Positions 46,016 to 54,684 of a DNA stretch of 64,000 nucleotides are shown piece by piece. The DNA is from G965200765 sp965200765 (GTDB lineage: Bacteria > Pseudomonadota > Gammaproteobacteria > Arenicellales > JAJDZL01). Made by a program: the position numbers and the translations under genes. Below the pieces are notes generated by a model. The model was not told the origin of the DNA. It was given only the letters and a program-made list of their open reading frames with translations, and did not search any database. The first letter of the stretch is position 1. Each line of letters starts with the position of its first letter. The DNA lies in assembly GCA_965200765.1 (NCBI GenBank), contig OZ241380.1:1240001-1304000 (forward strand), given 5' to 3'.

Positions 46016-48382
46016 ATGCTAATAAGCTGTCGATGGCTGGATGAATGGGTTCGAACCTATCTTGACGAAACTGAGCTGGCACACAAGCTCACCATGGGGG
46101 GACTGGAAGTCAACGAGTCAACCCGGATCAATCAATGTCATGACGATATTGTGGTCGGGAAAGTTCTTGAAGTTGCAACACATCCGGAAAATCCAGAGTT
46201 AAAACTATGCATGGTAGCTTGTGGACCACAGCAAACAGTAGATGTTGTTTGCGGTGCACCTAACGTCGCGCCCGGTTTTGCCTATCCACTTGCCTTGCCT
46301 GGCGCTGTCATTGGTGAACAGGAGATAAAAGCCAAATTTATTCGCGGAACCCGTTCTGAAGGCATGCTGTGTTCCGCAAAAGAATTGGGAATCGGGGAAG
46401 ATTCGGACAGGCTTCTGGAACTGAGTGAAGACGCGCCGGTAGGTGCGATTCTGAACGACTACCTGCAGTTGGACGATGCAGTGCTTGACATTGAAGTTAC
46501 TCCGAATCGGGCAGATTGCTTCAGTGTTGCCGGCATTGCCCGGGAAGTATCGATATTGACAGGTAATGCCATTCAATTTCCTGAAATTCAAAGTGTACAA
46601 CTCGCCAACTATACTGAAATGCCAGTACGAGTGGAAAGCGTAGAAGACTGTCCGCGCTATGTTGGGCGTATGATTGAAAATATTTCTACCCGAGCGGTCA
46701 CCCCGGACTGGATGCGGGAACGTCTTCGACGGAGTGGGTTGCGTTGTTTGCATCCGATTGTGGATGTGACCAACTACGTGATGCTGGAATTGGGTCAGCC
46801 AATGCATGCATTTGATCCGGATTTGCTCGATGCTCCGGGCATCGTCGTCCGACATGCAGTCAAGGGCGAGACGTTGGATCTACTGGATGGGTCAAAATTG
46901 AAATTGGTTGAGGGTACGCAAGTTATTGCGGATCTTGAAAAACCGATTGGACTGGCGGGAGTCATGGGCGGTGAATCTACAGGAATTCATGCTGAAACTC
47001 AGAACGTGTTTCTTGAAGCGGCTTTCTTCACTCCCAAAGCGGCCCGGTTTTCGGTGCGGAGCCACAATATTCGAACAGATGCTTCGCATCGCTTTGAACG
47101 CGGTGTGGACCCTCACCTTCAAGTACTCGCAATGGAACGTGCCACTGCACTGATTCTGAAAATCGCGGGTGGTCAACCAGGGCCTGTGCAGAATTTATCC
47201 ACCAGCAAGCAATTGCCGCACAAACAAGCTTGCATGGTTCGGTACAACAGGATCGAGCGCATTCTGGGGGTTGGAATTCCAAGAAATGAAGTCGAATCAA
47301 TACTGGTGAGTGTCAACAAAAGCGTGGTGCCCAGAAGCGGCGGATGGAAGGTGATGCCATATAGCTATCGATTCGATCTGGATGAAGAACACGACCAGAT
47401 TGAAGAAATTGCCAGAGTATACGGCTATGCAAAGATACCCAGCAATTTGCGAATCAGGCACGAACAACCCCGTAATGTCAGTGAAACTGCAGTTCGTAGT
47501 TCGGAAATCCGCGATGTTCTCCACCATGCCGGTTACTTTGAAGCAATAACCTACAGCTTTGTGGACCCGGAAACGCAACAGAAAATTACTCCGTCAATTG
47601 CAGGAAAACCGCTTGCAAACCCGATTGCAGAGAATTTGTCCGTAATGCGCACTAGTCTTTGGCCGGGACTGTTCCATGCTTTCCAAGAAAATTATCGCCG
47701 CCGCAAAGAACAGGTGTTCTTGTACGAAATTGGCAGGATTTTTCTTCCTGAGGGAGAAAAGAACATGCTGGGAGGTTTGGCATACGGACTGGCTGTTTCG
47801 GAACAGTGGGCGCAAGAAAAGCGCGACGTTGATTTTTTCGATATCAAGGCATTATTGACCTGTATTTACGATCTAACTAGAGCCGGTGACCGCGTCGAAT
47901 TTCGGGCCGAGAACAACGAAGGTTTGCACCCAGGGTGCAGTGCGTCGATCTTTTTTGATGAGCAACAGGTCGGCATTGCCGGACAGTTGCATCCGGCCTT
48001 GCTTCAGCAAAGCGGCATTGGTGAACCGGTTTATGTCTTTCAATTGGAAATGGATTCGATTGCGCAACGCCAGCGATACCAGTTCAAGGGTGTGTCTCGC
48101 TATCCGGCGATTATTCGTGACCTGTCTTTTTTGCTGGACCGGGAGATTCCGGTACAACATGTTGAAAATACAATTCGACACAGTGCAGGTGATTTATTGA
48201 CAAACTTAAACCTTTTTGATGTATATTCTGGAACTGGCATTGATTTTAATAAGAAAAGTGTTGCATACAGATTGACCTTTCGATTAAATTCTAGAACCTT
48301 GACTGACCAGGAAGTCGACGTGGCAGTTGAAGCCGTTATCAACCAATTGAATCAAGAATTCAATGCAAAACTACGTACCTGA
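46016..48382 (+). CDS. pheT: Phenylalanyl-tRNA synthetase beta subunit
   Basis: 788-residue beta subunit carrying the editing site. N-terminal tRNA-binding domain (VVGKVLEVATHPENPELKLCMVACG), the B3/B4 editing domain (PVRVESVEDCPRYVGRMI, DVTNYVMLELGQPMHAFD), B5 domain, the catalytic-like core (RTSLWPGLFHAFQENYRRR) and the C-terminal ferredoxin-fold anticodon-binding domain (RYPAIIRDLSFLLDREIP). 22 bases after pheS, 12 before ihfA. Confidence 0.97.
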   Translation: MLISCRWLDEWVRTYLDETELAHKLTMGGLEVNESTRINQCHDDIVVGKVLEVATHPENPELKLCMVACGPQQTVDVVCGAPNVAPGFAYPLALPGAVIGEQEIKAKFIRGTRSEGMLCSAKELGIGEDSDRLLELSEDAPVGAILNDYLQLDDAVLDIEVTPNRADCFSVAGIAREVSILTGNAIQFPEIQSVQLANYTEMPVRVESVEDCPRYVGRMIENISTRAVTPDWMRERLRRSGLRCLHPIVDVTNYVMLELGQPMHAFDPDLLDAPGIVVRHAVKGETLDLLDGSKLKLVEGTQVIADLEKPIGLAGVMGGESTGIHAETQNVFLEAAFFTPKAARFSVRSHNIRTDASHRFERGVDPHLQVLAMERATALILKIAGGQPGPVQNLSTSKQLPHKQACMVRYNRIERILGVGIPRNEVESILVSVNKSVVPRSGGWKVMPYSYRFDLDEEHDQIEEIARVYGYAKIPSNLRIRHEQPRNVSETAVRSSEIRDVLHHAGYFEAITYSFVDPETQQKITPSIAGKPLANPIAENLSVMRTSLWPGLFHAFQENYRRRKEQVFLYEIGRIFLPEGEKNMLGGLAYGLAVSEQWAQEKRDVDFFDIKALLTCIYDLTRAGDRVEFRAENNEGLHPGCSASIFFDEQQVGIAGQLHPALLQQSGIGEPVYVFQLEMDSIAQRQRYQFKGVSRYPAIIRDLSFLLDREIPVQHVENTIRHSAGDLLTNLNLFDVYSGTGIDFNKKSVAYRLTFRLNSRTLTDQEVDVAVEAVINQLNQEFNAKLRT

Positions 48383-48394
48383 ACGGAGAAAGAT

Positions 48395-48697
48395 GTGAAT
48401 GAATCAGTTGTTGTCAAATCAGAACTTGCCAATGAAATTTATAATCAACTAGGTTTGAATCATCGCGAATCCAGAGAGTTTGTTGACAATTTTTTCGAGG
48501 AGCTTCGATGTATATTGGAGCGGCACGAAGAGGTCAAGCTTGCAGGATTCGGCAACTACAGAACCCGTCACAAGACTGCGCGACCCGGTCGCAATCCCAA
48601 GACCGGAATGGAAGCATCGATCAGCGAGCGTTATGTAGTTACTTTCAAGGCGAGCAACAAGCTCCGCAAACGCGTGAATCAATTCCCCCGGGGTTAA
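48395..48697 (+). CDS. ihfA: Integration host factor alpha subunit
   Basis: DNA-bending nucleoid protein, forms a heterodimer with IhfB. 100 residues from GTG 48395; VKLAGFGNYRTRHKTARPGRNPKTGMEASISERYVVTFKASNKL covers the beta arms and their proline tips. The gene directly follows pheT, its standard place in gammaproteobacteria. Confidence 0.95.
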   Translation: MNESVVVKSELANEIYNQLGLNHRESREFVDNFFEELRCILERHEEVKLAGFGNYRTRHKTARPGRNPKTGMEASISERYVVTFKASNKLRKRVNQFPRG

Positions 48698-48731
48698 AAC
48701 TGATAGTTGATTATGACTTGGGTCGAGGTTC

Positions 48732-49103
48732 ATGACAGTGGCCAGTCGACTAACAAAACAGTTGCCGCCGATTCCAAACAAGCATTACTTTACGATTGGT
48801 GAAGTAAGCGAAATTTGCGATGTACCGCCACATGTGCTTCGTTATTGGGAGCAGGAATTTCCTCAGCTGAGCCCCACCCGCAGGCGCGGGCAAAGAAGAT
48901 ACTACACACGCGACGATGTTCTGCTGGTACGAAAAATTATTGATTTGCTGTATCGCAAGAAATTTACAATAGACGGAGCGCAAGAACAATTGAAATCCCT
49001 TCGGCAAACATCTGCACAGAAGGCAAATCCCGACTTGGAACAGGTCGCTGAAGAATTGATTGATGAACTGGAACAAGTGCTGGGAACGTTGGAATCTGAT
49101 TAG
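48732..49103 (+). CDS. MerR-family transcriptional regulator
   Basis: 123 residues. An N-terminal winged helix-turn-helix (YFTIGEVSEICDVPPHVLRYWEQEFPQLSPTRRRGQRRYYTRDDVLLVRKI) is followed by a helical stretch with no metal-binding cysteines, so it is probably not a metal sensor. A gene of this type sits between ihfA and tRNA-Pro in pseudomonads and relatives; its target is unknown. Starts 34 bases after ihfA and ends 16 bases before the tRNA. Confidence 0.9.
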   Translation: MTVASRLTKQLPPIPNKHYFTIGEVSEICDVPPHVLRYWEQEFPQLSPTRRRGQRRYYTRDDVLLVRKIIDLLYRKKFTIDGAQEQLKSLRQTSAQKANPDLEQVAEELIDELEQVLGTLESD

Positions 49104-49119
49104 CAAATTTGTAGCAATT

Positions 49120-49197
<78 letters not shown>

Positions 49198-49270
49198 TTT
49201 TGAAACTGGCATTTGCAAATAGTTTGATAAGCCATTGATTTAATACAAAACTTTTGACAGGTATTTCAGT

Positions 49271-50407
49271 ATGGAAAATACAACCGTTTCTTCATGGAAC
49301 GAATTTGATCCGTTGCGGCATGTCATTGTTGGTCGTGCTGAAAACTGCTGTTTTCCGCCGTTGGAACCGGCAACCGAAATCAAAATTCCGGACGGTAGCG
49401 ACATGCGCGGCATGGAGGGACCGCGTCCACTTCGTACAGTCGAAGCCGCGATGGAAGAACTGGACAATTTTGTCAGCATTTTGCAAAGCAAGAATATTCG
49501 CGTCGACCGTGCTATGCCAATTCAATGGAATCAGGCAATCAGCACACCGGATTTTACCAGTCAATCCATGTTCGGTTGCATGCCGCCGCGCGATGTTCTG
49601 CTTACGATTGGAAATGAAATTCTGAATGCGCCGATGTCCATGCGTTGCCGATATTTTGAGTATCTGGCTTATCATCCTTTGATGCTTCAGTACTTCAATG
49701 AAGATCTGAATTTCAAATGGGAACAGGCCCCGCGTCCGCGCCTGACTGATGATTCCTACCGATTGGACTACTATGACAATCTAACAGAAGAAGAGTTGCT
49801 CAGGCGTTTACAAATCAAGCAATTTGCTACCACTGACCATGAACCCCTGTTTGATGCTGCCGACATACTTCGACTCGGAAAGGATTTGTTTTGTCAGCAT
49901 GGTTTTACCACCAATCTGGCAGGAATTCGCTGGTTGCAAAGACACTTTCCGGACCATCGGGTGCATGTCGTCAATTTTCCGGATGATCCGAATCCGACTC
50001 ATATTGATGCGACCTTCGTACCGTTGCGTCCGGGATTGATCATGAATAATCCAAATCGAAAACTGCCGGAAGAACAACGAAAAATTTTCTATGCGAATGA
50101 CTGGCAAGTTCTGGATGCTGCCGAACCCAGTCACAGCGAGCCACCGCCGCTATGCTACTCCAGTGTTTGGCTATCCATGAATATACTGATGCTGGACCGA
50201 AATACCGTGATGGTCGAAGCATCCGAAGTCAATCAAATGGAACAACTGGATTCATTGGGGTTTGATGTGATTCCTGTACCGTTTCGGAATGTATATCCGT
50301 TCGGGGGAGGGTTGCATTGCTCCACTGGCGACGTGTGGCGCGAAGGCGATTGCGAGGACTATTTCCCCAATCAGGTTCCCGGTACACAACTCGAACATCA
50401 CCTCTGA
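49271..50407 (+). CDS. Glycine amidinotransferase-like enzyme
   Basis: 378-residue amidinotransferase that matches L-arginine:glycine amidinotransferase (AGAT/GATM) along the whole chain: MPPRDVLLTIGNEILNAPM, RYFEYLAY, the catalytic acidic residues in DHEPLFDAADILRLGKDL, HIDATFVPLRPG with the catalytic His, SSVWLSMNILMLD, and the catalytic Cys350 in GGGLHCSTGD. AGAT moves the amidino group of arginine to glycine giving guanidinoacetate, the creatine precursor; related bacterial enzymes act in antibiotic and cyanotoxin synthesis. No methyltransferase or cluster partners are next to it, so guanidinoacetate made as an osmolyte, nitrogen store or exported compound is only speculation. Confidence 0.88.
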   Translation: MENTTVSSWNEFDPLRHVIVGRAENCCFPPLEPATEIKIPDGSDMRGMEGPRPLRTVEAAMEELDNFVSILQSKNIRVDRAMPIQWNQAISTPDFTSQSMFGCMPPRDVLLTIGNEILNAPMSMRCRYFEYLAYHPLMLQYFNEDLNFKWEQAPRPRLTDDSYRLDYYDNLTEEELLRRLQIKQFATTDHEPLFDAADILRLGKDLFCQHGFTTNLAGIRWLQRHFPDHRVHVVNFPDDPNPTHIDATFVPLRPGLIMNNPNRKLPEEQRKIFYANDWQVLDAAEPSHSEPPPLCYSSVWLSMNILMLDRNTVMVEASEVNQMEQLDSLGFDVIPVPFRNVYPFGGGLHCSTGDVWREGDCEDYFPNQVPGTQLEHHL

Positions 50408-50462
50408 ACTGTATCGTATGCCAAAAGTTCGATCATTGGCTGATTGTTGAAACGAACTGGCT

Positions 50463-51047
50463 ATGATACTGCTTCAAAATCTGTATCGCCGCACCTTGGA
50501 ACTGGCTTCGCACAAGCGCGCACCAGTATTTCTGGGCATACTCAGCTTTACCGAAGCGATCATTATGCCCGTGCCACCGGATGTGATGCTTGCGCCAATG
50601 GTACTGGCTGACAAGCGAAAAGCATGGAAATTGGCCATGCTCACTACCGTAACCTCGGTAGCCGGGGGCATTGTCGGCTATTTGATTGGAATCTACTTGT
50701 ATGAAAGTTTGGGACTATGGCTGATTGAACTGTACCAGATGGATGAGCACTTTTCCACGATTCAACAGTGGTATAATGACTACGGTGTATGGATGATTTT
50801 TATTGCAGGATTTTTACCCATACCTTACAAAGTATTCACGGTTGCGTCAGGTGTGTTTTCAATGGCAGTTGCTCCGTTCGTAATCGCTTCGCTGTTAGGC
50901 CGGGGCGTACGTTTCTATCTGGTTGCCGGATTATGCTACCTGTCGGTTGACTCGGTAGAGTCGTTGCTGAAAAAATATCCTCGTCATGTCGCCGGGGGAC
51001 TCACGATCATTTTGGTTGCTGGCTTTGCGTACTGGTATTTTTCTTAG
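50463..51047 (+). CDS. yqaA: YqaA-family membrane protein
   Basis: 194-residue integral membrane protein of the VTT/DedA-like superfamily, YqaA branch. Several membrane spans, among them KLAMLTTVTSVAGGIVGYLIG, the GVWMIFIAGFLPIPYKVFTVASG motif with the conserved Pro/Lys, and the C-terminal AGGLTIILVAGFAYWYF. Family members are thought to move or flip lipids; the substrate here is unknown. Its 3' end overlaps the nlpD reading frame by up to 62 bases. Confidence 0.88.
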   Translation: MILLQNLYRRTLELASHKRAPVFLGILSFTEAIIMPVPPDVMLAPMVLADKRKAWKLAMLTTVTSVAGGIVGYLIGIYLYESLGLWLIELYQMDEHFSTIQQWYNDYGVWMIFIAGFLPIPYKVFTVASGVFSMAVAPFVIASLLGRGVRFYLVAGLCYLSVDSVESLLKKYPRHVAGGLTIILVAGFAYWYFS

Positions 51048-51900
51048 GATTTTTCTGGTTGCTTCATTTTTGTTGCTCGCTTCGTGCGTAGCAGAGCAGG
51101 GACGTGCGCCTGTATCGCAAATCGAAGTACAAGAACAGGCCATTTCAGGTCCGGTTACCACCTATAAAGGCAGAACCGCGGTTGTGAAAAAAGGGGACAA
51201 TCTGTATTCGATCTCGTTTGAAGCCGGATTCAACTGGCATGAAATAGCCGAATGGAACAATATAGAAGGTCCCGATTACACAATTTATCCAAATCAAATC
51301 ATCAAGTTGTATCCGCCAAATGCCAAGCCCGTGCAGGTAACTGAATCAGAAGCGATTCGCACATCGCCCGTGTCAGCGGAACCATCCGACAATCAAAGCA
51401 CCGCTTCAACTACCGGAACGTCTTCGACGTCCTCTACGGCTGCTGCTTCAAGTACAAGCAGTACTGCATCGGTATCCAGTAACGTGGCTGTTACCGGTGA
51501 AGTTGTTGGAACATCAAGCGGGGGTTCAAGCCCGTCAAAGTGGATTTGGCCGACAAAAGGAAGAGTAGTGCAAAATTTTTCTGCCGGACAAAACCAAAAC
51601 GGCATCGAAATTGCAGGACAAATGGGAGAGCCGGTCAGAGTCAGCGCCTCTGGCAAAGTAGTGTATTCCGGTACCGGATTGCAAGGCTATGGACGACTGG
51701 TGATAGTCCAGCATGACAAGAATTTAATCAGTGCTTATGCGCATAATTCAAAACTGGTGGTGAAGGAAGGCGACCAGGTCAAGCAGGGGCAAAAGATTGC
51801 AGAAATGGGCAACACAGACACTGACCGCGTCAAGTTGCATTTTGAAATCAGATTAAACGGCAAACCGGTCGACCCGCGTCGTTATCTTCCAAAGTCGTAG
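50986..51900 (+). CDS. nlpD: Murein hydrolase activator NlpD
   Basis: Outer-membrane lipoprotein that activates cell-division amidases. Lipobox LLLASC puts the lipidated Cys at residue 34. A LysM domain follows (YKGRTAVVKKGDNLYSISFEAGFNWHEIAEWN), then a Ser/Thr/Ala-rich spacer, then a LytM/M23 domain. That domain reads QNQNGIEIAGQMGE where active peptidases have HxxxD, and keeps LHFEIR, as in E. coli NlpD: catalytically dead, activator form. ATG 50986 overlaps yqaA; TTG 51016 with a shorter signal peptide (MLALRTGIFLRIF...) is an equally good start. rpoS, the frequent downstream neighbour, is absent. Confidence 0.9.
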   Translation: MSPGDSRSFWLLALRTGIFLRIFLVASFLLLASCVAEQGRAPVSQIEVQEQAISGPVTTYKGRTAVVKKGDNLYSISFEAGFNWHEIAEWNNIEGPDYTIYPNQIIKLYPPNAKPVQVTESEAIRTSPVSAEPSDNQSTASTTGTSSTSSTAAASSTSSTASVSSNVAVTGEVVGTSSGGSSPSKWIWPTKGRVVQNFSAGQNQNGIEIAGQMGEPVRVSASGKVVYSGTGLQGYGRLVIVQHDKNLISAYAHNSKLVVKEGDQVKQGQKIAEMGNTDTDRVKLHFEIRLNGKPVDPRRYLPKS

Positions 51901-51963
51901 GTTGCACAGGGCTTAAGCTCGGGAGAGTCGATTCCAATCCGGGGTGTAACAGAGCGCTTTTCG

Positions 51964-52344
51964 TTACGCTTCGGATTTCAGAAGCAGTGCAACTACTGTA
52001 TTTCGTCCATCACCAACCAGAACATTGTAGGTTCTGCAAGCGGCATCTGAATCCATTGCTTCAAATCCGCATTTTTGCTGTCGGATCGGTTGCAGAAGTT
52101 CGGGCGATGGCATACGCAGTGTTTTTCCTGTGCCTAGAATTACGATTTCTGCATCAAACTCTGCCAACCGCTGGAAATCGCTGATTTTCAAATCGTCGAA
52201 GTATTGCGGCGACCAGTCATCAATGATTTTATCAGCAGACACGACAATGCTTCTTTTGTAGTGTTGCTCATTGACAATGAAGCCGCCGGACTTGTTCGAT
52301 TGGACCAAATTTGCTCCGCCGCTGTCTAACTGGTGCAGTTTCAT
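51964..52344 (-). CDS. Mth938-like domain (DUF498/DUF598) protein
   Basis: 126 residues from ATG 52344. GGFIVNEQHYKRSIVVSADKIIDDWSP, FAEIVILGTGKTLRMPSPELLQPI and GDGRNTVVALLL match the Mth938-like family, to which the mitochondrial NDUFAF3 complex I assembly factor also belongs. Function in bacteria is not established. It converges with nlpD, 63 bases apart, and has no visible ribosome binding site. Confidence 0.82.
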   Translation of the reverse strand: MKLHQLDSGGANLVQSNKSGGFIVNEQHYKRSIVVSADKIIDDWSPQYFDDLKISDFQRLAEFDAEIVILGTGKTLRMPSPELLQPIRQQKCGFEAMDSDAACRTYNVLVGDGRNTVVALLLKSEA

Positions 52345-52519
52345 GTTGTGCAATGGTTGAACTTGTAAATCTTTTAGAGGAGCACAGTTATACCAGTTTC
52401 ATACTGTATTTTGCGAAGCTGCATTTTGCTAATCCAAATCATGCATTCAGACTGATTCAAGGGAGGCTTGAATTGGCACATGCTCAACGGCGGCTTGTAG
52501 CAATCGGTACGACAACTAA

Positions 52520-53010
52520 GCTTTCTGGAATCGGCGATTGAAGCGGAACACAAACTCGTCAGTAGCCGCGGTTGCGATTTCTCATGGACTGGCGCGAAAT
52601 TTTCAACGTTCAATAGGAGTTTGTCTGAAACACACCTATCAACTTGGAAAGCTGTTGCGACGAAATCCTGCACTGGTTAGCGCCCATCAAGCAGGTTGCC
52701 GCAAACCGTTTGGGCAACGGCAAGCGAGCAGGCTCGAAATTTGTCTCATTCGTCGGTGAAACTTGCCAACCGCACTTGGCGTGCTCATGTAAATGATGGT
52801 GCTTCAATTGCCAGGACTTGTCGTGACCGCATTTTAGGCAAATAAATCCATTTTTCCAGTGATGTCGGTTCAACTCTTCCAAACAAGCCTACGGAGTTGA
52901 ATATTCCTGTGTTCATTCAAAAATTTTCCAGAATTCTGCTGCAATTGAAATTTCCTGGCTAGCATGCTCAAGCGGGTTGCTATGCTGTATTGCAAGACAA
53001 ACCTTTAACA
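52520..53010 (-). pseudogene. IS1595-family transposase remnant B
   Basis: Minus strand. The zinc ribbon is well preserved: NGFICLKCGHDKSWQLKHHH, then HAKCGWQVSPT, LPLPKRFAATCLMGANQ and ISSQQLSKLIGV (to about 52610). The middle, with the DDE core, is missing, and a C-terminal fragment DEFVFRFNRRFQKA (52522-52562) in another register marks an internal deletion. Frameshifts and stops confirm decay. The N-terminal 255 bases or so are related to the remnant at 5660-6005, indicating two old insertions of one element type. Confidence 0.8.
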
Positions 53011-53363
53011 ATTAGAGGCAAGTTCAAAATTTTGTTGTTCAAATCTGTCATTGATTTGGGCTTGGGAGTAGGACATTTCAAACAAGAATTTCGACAAATT
53101 GATTGCGCTATGTTGTCCCGTGCCATGCACCACTTGACGCTGTACAAATGACACTTGAAGATCTATCGTTAAATCAAACAGTTACAAGAAGAAATCAAGT
53201 CCAGTTTATTAACTGTAAACTTGGTTAATTCGATAGAAAGAAGCACGCTCAAATCTGTTGTGTTGTAGAATAATTGCAATCTGTTCATGGACTATACGCT
53301 CTGCAAACTGTAAAATTTTCAACTGAATTTTTTCTCACAACGACTTTCAAAGATAACCTGAGC
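53011..53363. other. AT-rich spacer before hom
   Basis: About 350 bases with no gene. It should contain the promoter of hom; a hexamer pair such as TTGTGT ... TAGAAT near 53258-53270 is not properly spaced, so I make no firm promoter call. No attenuator-like leader peptide rich in Thr or Ile codons was seen. Confidence 0.45.
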
Positions 53364-54674
53364 ATGAAACCCATTTATGTAGGCTTGCTGGGGCTGGGCA
53401 CCGTAGGCACCGGCACGCTAAAGGTTTTGTCGCGCAATGCAGACGAAATCGCCCGCCGCGCCGGACGAGAAATTATCGTGAAGCGAGTCGTAGTAAAAGA
53501 TTTGAACAAACAAAGAAACCTTGAGGGCAATTCAGTTGAAATTACAAATCATCCAGGCGAAGTAATCAGTGATCCGGAAATTAGCATTGTCGTAGAATTG
53601 ATAGGGGGAGAAACCCCCGTATACGGCTACGTCGTTGATGCGTTGAACAAGGGCAAGCATGTCGTTACCGCCAACAAAGAGTTAATTGCGGTGCGCGGCA
53701 ATGAATTGTTTCAGCTGGCACAGGAACATTCAGTGGTGATCGCTTTCGAAGCTGCTGTTGGAGGCGGCATCTCCATTATCAAGGCACTTCGGGAAGGCTT
53801 GGCAGGAAATCGAATTCAGTCGCTTATTGGCATCATTAACGGTACCAGCAACTACATTTTGTCAGGAATCAAGGAAAAACAATGCTCATTTTCCCAGATG
53901 CTTCAGGAAGCCCAGCAATTGGGATATGCAGAGACGGACCCGGAGTTTGATATTGAAGGTATTGATGCGGCTCACAAGCTTACAATTCTGGCCGCGGTAG
54001 CATTTGGAATCCCACTCAGATTGGACGGAGTGTACCGCGAAGGAATCAGTCACATCAGCAGTGAAGACATGCAGTATGCGGAAGAGCTGGGATTTGAAAT
54101 CAAACCCATGGCAATAACCCGTTGCAATGATGCCGGTGTTGAAATGAGAGTACATCCCTGTCTGGTACCGCAGAAACGCCTGATTGCAAATGTAAATGGT
54201 GTGATGAATGCGATTCTGGTTACTGGTGATGCTGTAGGACAGACACTGCATTACGGTGCTGGTGCGGGTTCAGAACCGACCGCATCGGCAGTTGTGGCAG
54301 ATCTGGTTGATGTGGTTCGTACGCTTACAACCGATCCGGGGAACAGAGTCCCTCATTTGGCGTTTCAACCGAATCAGCTTTCCGATTTGCCCATGGTCCC
54401 AATGAATCAGATTTGTACGCCATACTATATTCGAATGAATGCAGTGAATCGTGCAGGAGTATTGGCAGAAATCACGCGTATTCTGGGTGACCTGGAGATC
54501 AGCATTGAATCAGTCATCCAAAAGGGTTCGGGTGAATACGAAAGCGTGTTGCCTATTATTATGATTACGCAAAAAACTGTTGAAGAGAACATGAATCGGG
54601 CACTGGAGCAAATACGAAAGTATGAAATGGTGGTAGGGGAGATTAACCGAATCCGGATTGAACCAATAGATTAG
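53364..54674 (+). CDS. hom: Homoserine dehydrogenase
   Basis: NAD(P)H enzyme reducing aspartate semialdehyde to homoserine, the branch to threonine and methionine. 436 residues from ATG 53364. Cofactor loop GLLGLGTVGTGTLKVL, ELIGGETPVYGYVVDALNKGKHVVTANKEL, the catalytic core with GGGISIIKALREGLAGN and GIINGTSNYIL, FDIEGIDAAHKLTIL, and a C-terminal ACT domain (MNAVNRAGVLAEITRILGDLEISIESVIQKG) for feedback inhibition. It is the stand-alone type, not fused to aspartokinase. thrC, the usual neighbour, is absent; recJ follows. Confidence 0.96.
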   Translation: MKPIYVGLLGLGTVGTGTLKVLSRNADEIARRAGREIIVKRVVVKDLNKQRNLEGNSVEITNHPGEVISDPEISIVVELIGGETPVYGYVVDALNKGKHVVTANKELIAVRGNELFQLAQEHSVVIAFEAAVGGGISIIKALREGLAGNRIQSLIGIINGTSNYILSGIKEKQCSFSQMLQEAQQLGYAETDPEFDIEGIDAAHKLTILAAVAFGIPLRLDGVYREGISHISSEDMQYAEELGFEIKPMAITRCNDAGVEMRVHPCLVPQKRLIANVNGVMNAILVTGDAVGQTLHYGAGAGSEPTASAVVADLVDVVRTLTTDPGNRVPHLAFQPNQLSDLPMVPMNQICTPYYIRMNAVNRAGVLAEITRILGDLEISIESVIQKGSGEYESVLPIIMITQKTVEENMNRALEQIRKYEMVVGEINRIRIEPID

Positions 54675-54684
54675 ATTTGATCCA

